NCBI RefSeq assembly: GCF_023159225.1
Contig: NC_063174.1
Location: forward strand, 41,904,191 to 41,968,190
Direction: 5' to 3'
Origin: Perognathus longimembris pacificus
Lineage: Eukaryota; Chordata; Mammalia; Rodentia; Heteromyidae
DNA: 64,000 nucleotides
How positions within the stretch are numbered: position 1 is the stretch's first letter; the number at the start of each line of letters is the position of its first letter. The position numbers and the translations under genes are program-made. The notes beneath the pieces were generated by a model, which searched no databases, had not been told where the DNA came from, and saw only the letters and a list, made by a program, of their open reading frames with translations. Shown here piece after piece: positions 12,551 through 23,655 of the stretch.

Positions 12551-13480
12551 GAATTAAGGTACCTCTGGGTGATTGAGACCCAGGATGTTCCAGCCCACAG
12601 GAACATGACCATCTTTTCAGTAATCTCAGACCTTAGGGTAGGAGGAGGCTAGTAGGCTTGCTCTTTGACCTGAATCTGGGGTGACGCTAGTAATACAGGA
12701 ATAGGTGAAATGCCAGCCACACCTGGCTGGCCCAGAAAAAAAAAAAAAAGGAAATACTTCCCACACTTGGTTCAGCACACGTAGAAGCCCCAGGGAAAGG
12801 CATCCCCAGTGCCAGGGCAAGCTCCCTGCTGTAATGCCTGGGTGTGACTGCAGGAACCACCCAGCACAAACCAGAGTGAACCTGCTGCCCCGGCCCTCCT
12901 CCACTGCCAAGTCAAACAGAACACCGGGAACACAAATAGAATCATCACAATAAACCGGTTGTTGGAGCCAGACACTGGAGAACACACTCCCTGGCACTGC
13001 CGCCCCCTTCACAGGTCCAGACAGGACCAGGTGCTCAGAGGGCTGAGGAAGGTGTGGCCCGTGGGCATTCCTGCCCAGCAAGAAACCTTCCAGCTTGTCT
13101 GTACGCATTGCCACCCACGTGGATGGCTCTAGGAGCTGAGCTGCTGGCCAAGGGGATGAGGGAGGAGGGTCTCCCCTCTCCTCCCAGCCAAGGAGAACCG
13201 GGAAATGCCCTTCCCACTCACTCCACTGCGCTCAAGCTGCTTATCAAGGAGAGAACTCTTCAGATACATTCAAATCTCCCAGGCCTCTGAGGTCGGGAGG
13301 AATCCGTGCAGGATTGCAGGGCTGCAGGGTCAGGCATGCAGAGGAGTGAGGAGGGGCCAGTGTTCAGTGACAGCTGGAGATAAATGCGAGTAGAGTGCTC
13401 CAGACAGCCGTGAACCCAAGTCATGCCCTCCCTAGGCTGGAGCAGATCAGAATCTCCCCGAACCCGCCCAAACTCTTCTG
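12551..13480. other. Intergenic, GC-moderate, no gene proved
   Basis: Several overlapping frames up to 162 codons on both strands overlap each other and carry no domain. An A13 run lies at 12,737-12,749. Confidence 0.45.
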
Positions 13481-13483
13481 GGG

Positions 13484-13524
13484 TATGTGTGCGTGTGTGA
13501 GCGCGCACACGCACGCGCATGCGT
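13484..13524. repeat. Alternating purine-pyrimidine tract (Z-DNA prone)
   Basis: About 40 bp of GT/GC/CA dinucleotide alternation (tgtgcgtgtgtgagcgcgca, then cacgcacgcgcatgcg). Confidence 0.75.
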
Positions 13525-13699
13525 CTGCTTTGGGGCTTATCTCTCTTGGCTTCCCTGAATCTTGAGCCCATGAAGAAATATAGGTTAGTCCCAGGAGGCA
13601 GAGATGGGTCTGGTTCTTATTTTCTGATGTCAGTTCCTGCTCATGATACTCTAGCAGGCTTCATAAGACTTTCGATCTCCCCTTCATATTCTCTCTCTC

Positions 13700-13860
13700 T
13701 CTTTTAATTTTTAAAAATGATCATTAAGTAGTTGTGCAAAGAGGTTCAATTTGACATGCCAATTTATGAGTACAATGAATCTGGATCAATCTCACCTCTC
13801 CACTATTCTGGCCTCCATCTATCCCAACCCTACCCGCCCCTCCTCAAATTCCATCTCATT
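13700..13860 (-). mobile_element. LINE-1 3' UTR fragment
   Basis: agttgtgcaaagaggttcaa and following text match the 3' end region seen in the better L1 copy at 54.4 kb. Confidence 0.55.
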
Positions 13861-13869
13861 CATTCATTC

Positions 13870-14335
13870 ATTTAGTGCTGGTACTTGTACTAGAACTCAG
13901 AGCCTAGACATTCTCCCGTAGTTTTTTTCCACTCCACACTGATATTCTACTACTTGAGCCACAACTCTATTCCCAGCCTTTTGGTGGTTAAGTGGTGATA
14001 AGAGTCTCAGGGGGCTGGGGATATGGCCTAGTGGCGAGAGAGCTTGCCTCGTATACATGAGGCCCTGGGTTCGATTCCCCAGCACCACATATACAGAAAA
14101 TGGCCAGAAGTGGCGCTGTGGCTCAAGTGGTAGAGTGCTAGCCTTGAGCAAAAAGAAGCCAGGGACAGTGCTCAGGCCCTGAGTCCAAGGCCCAGGACTG
14201 GCCAAAAAAAAAAAAAAAAAAAAAAGAGTCTCAGGGATTTTTTTTTTTTTTGGCTTTGAACCTCAGTCCTCAGATCTCAGATTCCTGAGTAGCTATTATT
14301 ATAGGCATGAATTATCAGCACCCTGATCCAACATT
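13870..14335 (-). mobile_element. B1-Geo SINE (reverse) split by a forward IDL-Geo
   Basis: The host reverse B1-Geo covers 13,870-14,012 and 14,237-14,330. The young IDL-Geo (+) is 14,013-about 14,223 with an A21-type tail. A perfect 13-bp duplication aagagtctcaggg flanks it at 14000-14012 and 14224-14236. Confidence 0.92.
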
Positions 14336-15590
14336 GCTTTTTAATAAAATTGGAAAAGGGCGCTAGAATTTCCCAGTGGAAAAGAGCACTTCTATGCACC
14401 AAAGTTTACTGGATATTCTATTACGTGGTAAAGATATAGAAAGAGCATAAGATCTGAGCAGACACAGGTTGAATGTTGGGCTCTCTGCTGCATCTTTGGG
14501 TATGTTGTTTACTTAAGCCTCAATTTCCTCAACTGTGCAACAGAAGACCTACTTTTCTGAGACTGCAGGAGGATAAAATGAAATATAAGGAAATGCTGAA
14601 TGCTGTCTAGTCCCAAGAAAACTGTTAGGAAAATCTACCTTCATGGTTTCTCCTCAAAGAGCTCTGTAAGTGGATTTTTGGGTCTTTGTTTGTCCTGAAG
14701 AATTGGAGCTAACACCACTCCCCTTCTTTATAGATGGTAAGATAGGTTGTGTCAGTACCTGGGAGTAAATCACAATGATGCTTTCTCATCCCAAACAAAA
14801 CACAAGCCACTTCATTCCCAAACCCAAAACTTGATTCAATCTAATCTACCTTCAAGTCAGGCTTTTTCATTAACCTAAGCTTGAGATTTTTCTCTCTTTT
14901 CCCTCTATCTTGTTGACTAGATGGAGGTGCCCCCCCCATGGTTGACAAAACAAAGTAATAACTGTCCTTGCCTTCCTGAATATGACTGAATTGATTAATT
15001 GCTATCCTACTTATCATCCTACAGCAAGAAGAATCTTCATTAGATTTATGACCCTTATCTTAATTATGATCTGGGGATCTGGGTTGGAGTGCTAAGGATG
15101 GGTCTGTCTTGCTCAATGCAGCTCTTCCTCTTTTGGGAACTGGACAGAAGTTCTAAAAAAATTACCTACTGTCTTCTATTCAGAAAGAATAAGATATGAG
15201 AAATATTATACTGGGGATGGGTAGATGGGGCAAAGGTGTAAGGAGAGCTGGTCAACTGGGTAGAAGCAAGGGGAGAGACAACAGAGTGGCAAGGGGGGTG
15301 AGGGAGAAGGAATCCAGAAGTGAGTAATAAGTAGGTCAGAGGAGGAGGAGAGACTGTTGAAAGGGAATGGGTATCCTTGTGGACAGGTGGTGAATGTCTC
15401 AATGGACACTGGGAAGGTGATTGTGGAGTCACAGGAAAAGAGCTTTAAGGTGCTCATCTGTTAGACATGAAAAATAGGATTGGATATGTGTTGGTGAAAG
15501 AATGGAGGATACCAGGCCAACACAAATGCTCTTCTTCTTCATGTACTCTTAACATCTCCACCCTCTGAAACAGTCTTTGTGCTTTACCCA
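14336..15590. other. Intergenic with MIR relic
   Basis: A forward MIR lies at about 14,480-14,620 (ctcaatttcctcaactgtgc). 15,160-15,450 is purine-rich. No gene seen. Confidence 0.5.
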
Positions 15591-15599
15591 ATGGACTTC

Positions 15600-15815
15600 T
15601 CACCTTCCTTCCTTCTTTCCTTCCTTCTTTCCTTCCTTCCTTCCTTCCTTCCTTTCCTTTCTTCCCTCCTTCCTTTCCTTTGTTCCTTCTTTCCTCCCTT
15701 CCTTCCTACATTCCTTCTTCCCTTCCTTCCTTCCGTTCCTTCTTTCTTTTTCTTTTCTTTCTGTCTCTCCTTTCTGTCTCTCTCCCTCTCTCTCTCTTTT
15801 TTTTTTTTTTTTGAG
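15600..15815. repeat. (TTCC)n/(TTTC)n pyrimidine tract
   Basis: Imperfect TTCC repeats pass into TTTC and CT runs and end in T16. Long open frames across it are low-complexity. Confidence 0.92.
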
Positions 15816-16110
15816 ACAGGGTTTAAACTTGAGATCTTCCCACCTCACCCTCCTGTGTCCACAATTGGCATTTGCCATCATGCCCCATTATGTTTACATT
15901 TATTTCTTTAAAATTATTTATCAACCTTTGGTTCACTTCCAAGTATTTGGGGGGGGGGTATTGATAGGGTTTGAATTCAAGGTCTTGGCTTGCTAGGCAA
16001 GTGCTTAACCACTTAAGCTAAGTGCCCAGAAATGCTTACTTTTTAAAAAAAGATAGATAAAATTTTATTTTTTTGTCAGTCATGAGGCTTGAGCTTAGGG
16101 CCTAGGCAGT
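15816..16110 (-). mobile_element. B1 and ID fragments
   Basis: Reverse B1 piece at 15,816-15,884, reverse ID monomer at 15,955-16,031 (ggtttgaattcaaggtcttg to ccacttaagctaagtgccca), and a Geo tail scrap at 16,068-16,110. Confidence 0.65.
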
Positions 16111-16344
16111 AATGATTTTTTAATTCCAGCAATTAACACAACTTCTTTTTCTCCCCTCAAAATAAAACATAATGTAAATCGAGATCAGGATGTTGGAGAA
16201 TAGTGAAAGTCCTAGGTACCTAAATGATGTCTTATCCCTGGACCTTTATGTTCTGTTCAGGATGGCTGCCTTCCCATGATAAGTTTCAATCCCCACCCCC
16301 TCCTCCCTCACACACTTCTCCTTTTCTCTTTCTCCCTCCTCCGT

Positions 16345-16480
16345 TTTATTATCTCCCTCCTTACATTTATTAACATATACCAGTTGTACAAGGGGGTTTC
16401 ATTGTGGCATTTCCATACAATGTGCCCAGTTCAAATTACCGGCTCCCCCACTATCCCTTCCCTCCACTCTTGATCTGATT
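16345..16480 (-). mobile_element. LINE-1 3' UTR fragment
   Basis: cagttgtacaagggggtttc and tttccatacaatgtgcccag are L1 3'-end-like, reverse orientation. Confidence 0.5.
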
Positions 16481-16949
16481 CTGTTTACGATTTGTATTTC
16501 CCAAGCTGTGAGAAGAGAAAGGAGACTGGCAAACAGATTTCTCATTCTTGTTTGGCACGACAGAATCACGCACTGTACAAGTCAAAGTTTCAATTGCTGT
16601 TGGCTTAAATGTTCAATTTTTCCCATTCTTGAGAATCACAGTCCTCAGGGATTTCTAAGTTTCCTTATCCCTACATTTAAAAAAAAAATCGAAGGAATGA
16701 ATGTCTCAAGTTCTGCTGTTCTAAGTATAAAATAAAGATCCCAACTTTTTTCCCCCCTTTCTTTCTGATTCTCCCTGATTCTAGGGTTAACTCTTCTAAG
16801 CTGGGTTTCATTCTTGTCTCCCGGGCAGGGCAGCTTGGTCAGAGGTTGTACTGTGGTCTGCTGTCTGGAGCAGACGCGGTTAGGGAGGTCACCCTGACAA
16901 TTATGGTCAACCAAGGGTGGAGGGAGTGGTCTCAGCTTGGCTCGGTCCG

Positions 16950-17700
16950 GAGTCCCAGGCAGCACAGACCGATCTTGGCTCAGGACCTCAGGCTACGGCG
17001 TGCTGGGACAGCCAAGGGGGTGTCCTCACTTTCCAGGGGCCGGGGAACCCTCTCTGGCCTGGGGGCGGGAGACGCTGTTCCCAAATCAGTCCTGGCTCCT
17101 TTGCCGCCTCAGCACTTTCTAATTGCAGCTCCAAACAAAAACAGCCCCTGCTGCAGTCATAGCAACAGGTCCCGCCCACCCGGGCGCCCTCCCGACATCA
17201 GGCCCCGCCCACCAGGCCGCTCTCGACGCCTGCGTCTCCTCCAGCCCGCGGCGTTCGGGGAGGGTGGAGGGGCGGGGGAATGACGTACACTCTGTCGTCT
17301 CCATGGATATAATGCGTCGACGTCAACGTCGCCTGTGTTTAGTGTGTAACGTTCTTCCGTCTCCATGGGAACGTCAGGCGGCCAAACACAGGGCCCCAGC
17401 AACAGGCTTCTGATTGGCTCCGGGCTTCCCGGGGCGGAGCTTCGTCTCCGGGCCGGGCTCTGCTGTGTTGCTGTTTTGGTTGTTGTCTCCCAGTTGTTTA
17501 TTTCTCTAACCGATCTTGGAAGCTGAAGACCCGATCTGTTGCCAAGGACGGGATCCAGGAGAAAACGTGTTCAACGTGCAGCTTTGCTACCGACGGCAGC
17601 TTAGTCGATGACATAATTCCACTGTAACCGAGCCCATTGTGGGAGTCCTGGGCTTCACCCCAAGCGGCTGTCACAGCCTAGTATCTGGCGTTGTAACCCC
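16950..17700. promoter_or_regulatory. CpG-rich block 17.5 kb upstream of FOS with RFX and CRE motifs
   Basis: CpG-dense core at about 17,160-17,460. X-box-like GTCTCCATGGGAAC at 17359-17372 and a related GTCTCCATGGATAT at 17297-17310. CRE half-sites: TGACGT (17281), GACGTCA (17319-17325), AACGTC (17325-17330) and ACGTCA (17371-17376). An inverted CCAAT box (ATTGGCT) lies near 17,414. Frequent GC boxes (ccgcccacc) occur at 17,170-17,215. This looks like a CpG promoter or an activity-dependent distal element. No coding exon or convincing splice pattern is visible, so any transcript would probably be non-coding. Confidence 0.6.
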
Positions 17701-19420
17701 TCCTCCTCCTTACATCCCAGAAATGCCATCATCCTCCCCGCCACGTCCTAGAAACTGTGTTACTTTACCAGTTAAGTTTTACAGAGATAGACTTTTAACA
17801 GCAGCCAGGGGCCTTCCCTTCCTAATGCCTGGATCCAGCGCTAACCCCTACAGGATTTGGCTACATTTTCTCTTCTGGTGCTAATTCTGTCGAATGACAT
17901 CATTTACCCGTATTCACCCTGAGATGTCCAGATTTCTTTCATGTTTATCAAAGAATCCCAAAGGACGTTGGATGGGTACTTCTAGTTAGGAACTTACTGA
18001 ATCTTTTCACTCTGCCCATTTGAATCCTAAATGCCTAAATGGGGATAGAGGTGGGGTTGTTTTCTCCAAATGAAATAGAAATTAACCAAACATTCCAGCG
18101 TCTTTACAAAGTTTTAGTTGTGAGTTTTGATGTTGTTTTTAACTCATGCTAGACTGAAGCTGTATACCATTGACACTTGCCTCTCCAGCCTCAGAAAGTG
18201 TTTTAACCTTACCCTAGATTCCTGTCAGTGGAGCCAAGTTAACATCTGGCAACAGATAGTAATCTAGCCTCAGGGGTTTCAAGTCCTGCTTAAAAGAATG
18301 TCTTAAAATCTTTAGTTACGGTGTCAAATATAATAAATCTTCACCAGCTCAAGCACACACAAGTCTGAAATGTTTCATAAAAGGTTTAGATGACCTGATC
18401 CCATGTTTTCAAAACCCAGAAAGAGATACTGATACAAACCTCTAGTAAAAAAAAAAAAACAACAAAAAAAAGAAAGAAAGCAAAATTACTCTCCTAGATG
18501 GGAGCTGATAAAGGTATCTGTTCTTTCTTCTCTCCTCTTAGCCCACCACCTCCTTTCCCTTTCATCTGTTCTGGTGACTATCCTTGCTAATTCTCCCTGC
18601 CCCCATCCTTTGGCTCACCTTACAGCTTGTAATTTCCTTCAGAGATGTGAGTGAAATTAAATGAAACCGGGAGCTTGCTTAATGCAAATAAGACCAAAGG
18701 GCACAACTCTTTATCATAATGAACTTCATTCTGATTAAGTCAGGAACTGCAAGTGCTTACTATTTACCCAGTAAATATATTAAAGTGCCAGCAAGTCTCC
18801 CACTTGTCCTGACATTGCCAGGGAACATTTGAAAGTCTGATATAAGATCATTTTTGCATCCTCATGCATCCCTCTCTAATTCTATCATCTCTTTTTACAT
18901 TTCCAGGAATACAAAATGTCTTGCTCTCCAAGAGCTGATATACCTGGGTTATACCAAAAGAGGAGGAGTATTGTGACCAAAATTTGCATTGATCATTGAA
19001 GATGGCCCGGAAAGCTGGAAGCGGTGACTGAGGGCACGCTTTCAATGTGAACGAGGAAGAAGGAAGGAGGGTGAAAGGCTAGTTTCTAAGAACCTTCATT
19101 TGATTCTAGCACATGAACCGGATTTATGACCCTGTCTAAGGCCATCGGTTATAACCTACAACCTTCCATGTTTTAATTCTTCCTGTTAGAGCCAAATATG
19201 GTCATAAGCCATGGTGGGGTTTCTGGCAAGCTTTACTCCAGGAAATCACAAATTGATTATAGTTTAATTATACTTCAAGGAGTGGTTTGTTTTGTGTGTG
19301 CTTGCATATGTACATGCACATACTCTTCCTATCCAGTGCTTTGACCAAGCCAATTTGTTTTGCTGCCCAAATTCAACATAAGGACCTTGATGTCCTATAC
19401 TGCTGACTTTATCTTTTCTT
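17700..19420. other. SINE-free unique DNA downstream of the -17.5 kb CpG block
   Basis: 1.7 kb with no recognised interspersed repeat. An A-rich run lies at 18,448-18,480. A perfect octamer ATGCAAAT is at 18682-18689, near an AT-rich stretch to 18,800. No gene seen. Confidence 0.5.
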
Positions 19421-19424
19421 TTCT

Positions 19425-19640
19425 TTTTGGTGCTGGTATTGGGGCTTGAACTCTGGACCTGGGTGATATCCCTTAGCTTTTTTGCACAAAACTAGCACTC
19501 TGTCACTTAAGCCACACCTCAGCTTCCCAGCTTTTTGGTGGTTAGCTGGAGATAAGGGTATCACAGACTTTTCTGCCCTGGCTGGCTTTGAACTGCAGCC
19601 CTCAGGTATCAGCCTCCTAAATAGCTAGGGTTACAGCTGT
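19425..19640 (-). mobile_element. B1-Geo composite SINE
   Basis: Reverse, full-length apart from the B1 5' end. Confidence 0.82.
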
Positions 19641-19924
19641 TCAGGAAATACATTTCTTCTTGACAATCCAACAGCTAACATGGCACCACACAGAAGCATG
19701 GACTCTTGAGCACAGCTGAGAAAGAAATACTAAAAGCCTAGAGAAGATCTTCATTTTAATCCAAGTGGACTCTCACAACTGTTGAGAGACACCACTCACT
19801 CAGAGACCACACAGCAGACCGTAGCTCTCATCCCAAATAAGGGAAGACATTTTACCATCCTCACCAAAGTCTCCCAAAACACCGCTGCAAAACCACTAAC
19901 GTTGCCAACTTAAGAAAAATACAT

Positions 19925-20560
19925 TTTCATTATCTTGAAGCTGTTGTATAAATTACCATGCAACAAACCAGCTGATGAATATAATGTATCTTGATCCATG
20001 TCATCTCTTTCATCCTTATCCCCCTTCTCTCCCAACTCACCTCCTGCCTCTCCATTTTCTTAATTTCATAGGCTATGCATTGAATATTATGACTGTGTCC
20101 TCCCCTTTCCTCTCTTCTTTTGTCTACCCCCTCCTTCACCATCACCACCCCCAATAGCTTTCAAGTGCCAGTTTCCTGATATTCATTTTGTTGGACTGTG
20201 AGTTCACTTTTCTAAGAAACTACACCATTTGAATTCTCCCCTGCACATGCCATACTTCAGTTAATACATTTGTGTACACTTATACCTAATGCCGTGTGTG
20301 TTTACTTGTGCATTTATAGATTAGTTCTAGCTTCCACAAAGTTGTCTCTCTGGGCCTGATTTACTTCACTTGACATATTTTTTCCAAACCCATCTATTTC
20401 TTTGCAAGTGATGTAATATCATTCTTCCTAATGGATAAGTAAAATTCCACCGTGTGTATATACCACGTTTTCTTGATGTATTTGTGCACCGAGAGGCATC
20501 TGGACTGTTTTCCATACCTTTGCTATGGTGAAGAGTGGGTTGCCAAATTTTAATTCTAAG
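19925..20560 (-). mobile_element. Diverged LINE-1 3' portion
   Basis: Parallel to the 54.4-55.2 kb L1: ttttttccaaacccatctat, gtaaaattccaccgtgtgta and the following segment are diverged versions of its ORF2 C-terminal coding region. Frames are broken. Confidence 0.7.
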
Positions 20561-20784
20561 AACATTTACTATTAATCACCACCATGATTTCATATCATTT
20601 TAACACAGTGGAAGTCAAAAGGACATAATTTAAGACTAAAGAACAGGCCTTAAAATTAAATACATGTGGTTCTATGAAACTTCCTGTTCTGTCTTTACTT
20701 GTCTTCCTTTCCTGGTTCTGCTTCTTCCGTATCTACAAGTTATGGCTAACATTGATGAGGAATAGATATAAGAATCAAAGGGGA

Positions 20785-21026
20785 TGCTGGGCGCTGGTGA
20801 CTCACACCTATAGTCCTAACTACTCAGGAGGCTGAGATCTGAGGATCATGGTTCAAAGCCAGCCTGGACAGGAAAATCCGTGAGACTTTTATCTCCAATT
20901 AGCCACCAGAAAACTGGAAGTAGTGCTGTGGCTCAAGTGGTAGGGTGCTAGCCTTGAGCAAAAGAATCTCAGGGACAGTGCCAGGCCTTGAGTTAAAGCC
21001 CCAGGACTGGCAGGGGAAAAAATTTT
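20785..21026 (+). mobile_element. B1-Geo composite SINE
   Basis: Forward, complete: starts gatgctgggcgctggtgact, ends ccccaggactggcagg. Confidence 0.9.
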
Positions 21027-21032
21027 TTTTAA

Positions 21033-21240
21033 AGGCAAATGTGGTGGCCTACACTTGTGATCCTAGCTACTTGGGAGGCTAAGGCAGGAGGATCATCAAT
21101 TTGAGACCAACTTGGGCAAATTAATGAGATCTCATTTCAAAATAAAAAGGGCTTGAATGTAGCTCAGTCATACAGTGCCCGTCTATCACACATAAGACCT
21201 TAAACTCAATTCTCAGTTCCCCCAAAGCCAGAAAACAAAC

Positions 21241-21288
<48 letters not shown>

Positions 21289-21390
21289 CTGGCACACACC
21301 TATAATCCTACTTGGGAGATGGAGGTAGGAAGATCTCAGACTGGGCTGTATGGCAAGACCCTGTCTCAAAACCCAAACCAAAACAAACAA
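21033..21390 (+). mobile_element. B1-ID composite, (CA)n, then B1 fragment
   Basis: 21,033-21,150 is B1-like and 21,151-21,225 is an ID-like half (no Geo). (CA)20 occupies 21,246-21,286. 21,288-21,385 is a second B1-like piece, ending in an A-rich stretch. Confidence 0.78.
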
Positions 21391-22180
21391 CTATAGCGCC
21401 CCCCCCCCCAAAAAAAAGTAAAAATTTCACTCAGGAATTGTTTAATATCCTTGATCAATCTAATCACTTCTCATCTAATGTGTCTTTGGATGACAAGTTT
21501 TTTCTTGGTAAAGAAGAGAAGCACAGTCTCTCTAGAATGAGTCCCTTTACTTCCACTCTGGGGTAGACTGAGTTGTTTACAGTTTGGCCAATCATTGCTT
21601 GGGCTATATCTTGCCTACTTGAACACACTAAGCTTTATATGAAGATGTCGGGCTATTAGTGATTACCTTTTGCCTGGGTTGACCAGATCAGATGGGGCTG
21701 AATGAAAGGGAACAACATAGGTCCCAAGAGAGGGAACAAGCCCTTCTTCCAACTAATGTCCCTGGCAGGTAGATGCCAAAGACACTGGCAGAGCCAGTTT
21801 AACCAGTTCCTGGAGCAAAAGTTGTCCCACGTGTTTCTCCTGTCTTTTATTTTCTCTTAGAAGTACAGTATTTTAGAAGCAATGTAACTTTAGAACCCAA
21901 TGTAACTTGTACTATGTAGATGTGCAAGTGCGTGTGTGTATGTGTGCATATGTGTGTGAATGTTGACTATCCAAAGTCCAATGTACATTGAAGCTGAGGT
22001 TAGAATATAATTCTAAGAAACATAAGCATAATCAAAGCCCATGAGACAAAGTTTCTTTATCTGGCAAGCACCTAGGGAAATAAATATTTCCTCAGAGCAC
22101 ATGGGGGAGAATATCTAGTCCAATTATCCACTATAGATTTGAAAACTATAGGATTAATATTTTTTTTAATTATTGAACCT
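21391..22180. other. Intergenic, no gene seen
   Basis: Unique DNA with a degenerate TG stretch at 21,920-21,960. Confidence 0.5.
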
Positions 22181-22184
22181 ACTG

Positions 22185-22396
22185 GGTACTGATGGCTCAT
22201 GCTTGTAATCCTAGCTACTTATGAACCTGAGATTGAGGATCATAATTCAAAGCCAGCCTGGGCAGGAAAGTCCATGAGACTCATATCCAATTAACCAGAA
22301 ATAAGCAAGGAGTAGAGCTGTGCTCAAGTGATAGAGCACTAGCCTTAAGTGACAAAGCTAAAGAACAATGTTCAAGACCCCAAGTTCAAGCTTCAG

Positions 22397-22431
<35 letters not shown>
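22185..22431 (+). mobile_element. B1-Geo SINE ending in (CA)16
   Basis: Forward diverged copy. The microsatellite at 22,400-22,431 replaces its A-rich tail. Confidence 0.82.
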
Positions 22432-22433
<2 letters not shown>

Positions 22434-22445
22434 TAATTACCAAAC

Positions 22446-22860
22446 CTATGCCAGGTGTGATTGCACACACATAACTCTAGCACTTGAGAAGTTGACAGAT
22501 TTTTTTTTTAATTTGACACTATCCTGGGTTATATAGACGTTTCCCTCAAAGTAAACAAAAATGATCGAATCTGTTTAAGCAAAATGACATAATAATATAT
22601 CTCATCGTTGCCTTGTAGTGAATATTAACATAATCTTTGCACACATTGTGCATGTTAATGTATGGCCTGTAATCACAGCACTTAGTAAGTAGAGGGAGTT
22701 TAAGGCTGGCCTGTGCTGCAAAGCCAGACTGTGTCTCAACCATATTATAGCAAACCATATGAAGTAACCAAGGGCTGAGAGTGTAGACCAGGGATAAAGT
22801 GCTTGCCTAGGATGTGCAAGGTCCCATGTTGGATCCTCATTGCCAATAATAATAATAATC
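22446..22860 (+). mobile_element. B1 fragments and B1-ID composite
   Basis: 22,446-22,545 B1-like; 22,640-22,745 B1-like followed by an ID-like half at 22,775-22,845 with an (AAT)n tail. Confidence 0.65.
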
Positions 22861-22937
22861 TCTTAAAGTATTCAGCGTAATTCTTCAGTAAGTTTTCAAT
22901 AAACACCACTATTATTTTTCCCATTAGTTCAAAAAGT

Positions 22938-23158
22938 CATTTTTTGATGATGTTGGGATTTGAACTCAGGGTCTGGTGATCTCACGTGGCTTTTCTGCTC
23001 AAGGCTGGCACTCTACCACTTGAGCCACACCTCCATTTTTGGCTTTTTGCTAGTTAATTGGAGAAGAGAATCTCATAGAGTTTTCAGCCTGTGATTGGCA
23101 GCAGTCCTCCAATTTTAGCCTCCTGAGTCTCAAGTAATACAGGCGTGAGCCACCCAAC
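22938..23158 (-). mobile_element. B1-Geo composite SINE
   Basis: Reverse diverged copy. Confidence 0.8.
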
Positions 23159-23218
23159 ATATTTTTGAGCAGCTGTTATGTGTTTGATACTGTGTGAGGG
23201 TCTAGAAAGTCAATGCTG

Positions 23219-23655
23219 AGAGCTGGGAATGTGGCTTAGTGGTAGAGTTCTTGCCTAACATGCATGAAGCCCTGGGTTTTATTCCTCAGTACCACATAAA
23301 ACAGAAAACCTGGAAGGGGCGCTGCGGCTCAAGTGGTAGAGTGCTAGCCTTGAGCAAAAAAGAGCCAGGGGGCTGGGGATATAGCCTAGTGGCAAGAGTG
23401 CCTGCCTCGGATACACGAGGCCCTAGGTTCGATTCCCCAGCACCACATATACAGAAAACGGCCAGAAGCGGCGCTGTGGCTCAAGTGGCAGAGTGCTAGC
23501 CTTGAGCGGGAAGAAGCCAGGGACAGTGCTCAGGCCCTGAGTCCAAGGCCCAGGACTGGCCAAAAAAAAAAAAATTAAAAAAAAAAAAAAAAAAAAAGAG
23601 CCAGGGACAGTGCCCAGGCACTGAGTTCAAGCCCCAGTACTGGCAAAAGAAAGAA
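23219..23655 (+). mobile_element. IDL-Geo inserted into an IDL-Geo
   Basis: The outer older copy is 23,219-23,370 plus 23,592-23,655. The inner young copy runs from 23,371 to its A-rich tail at about 23,597. The 15-bp duplication aaaaaagagccaggg is perfect at 23356-23370 and 23592-23606. Confidence 0.93.

Noticed and set aside
12626..13114. 162-codon frame on the - strand
   Set aside because: No domain, contains a poly-F run from an A-tract, and competing frames overlap on both strands.
13870..14335. tRNA-Ala-like sequences as true tRNA genes
   Set aside because: All A-box/B-box matches seen lie inside SINE copies with A tails or target duplications.
15577..15996. 139-codon Ser/Phe/Leu-rich frame, and the similar ones at 56,643-57,080 and 61,287-61,709
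   Set aside because: Translation of TTCC, CT and TTTC microsatellites plus SINE sequence.
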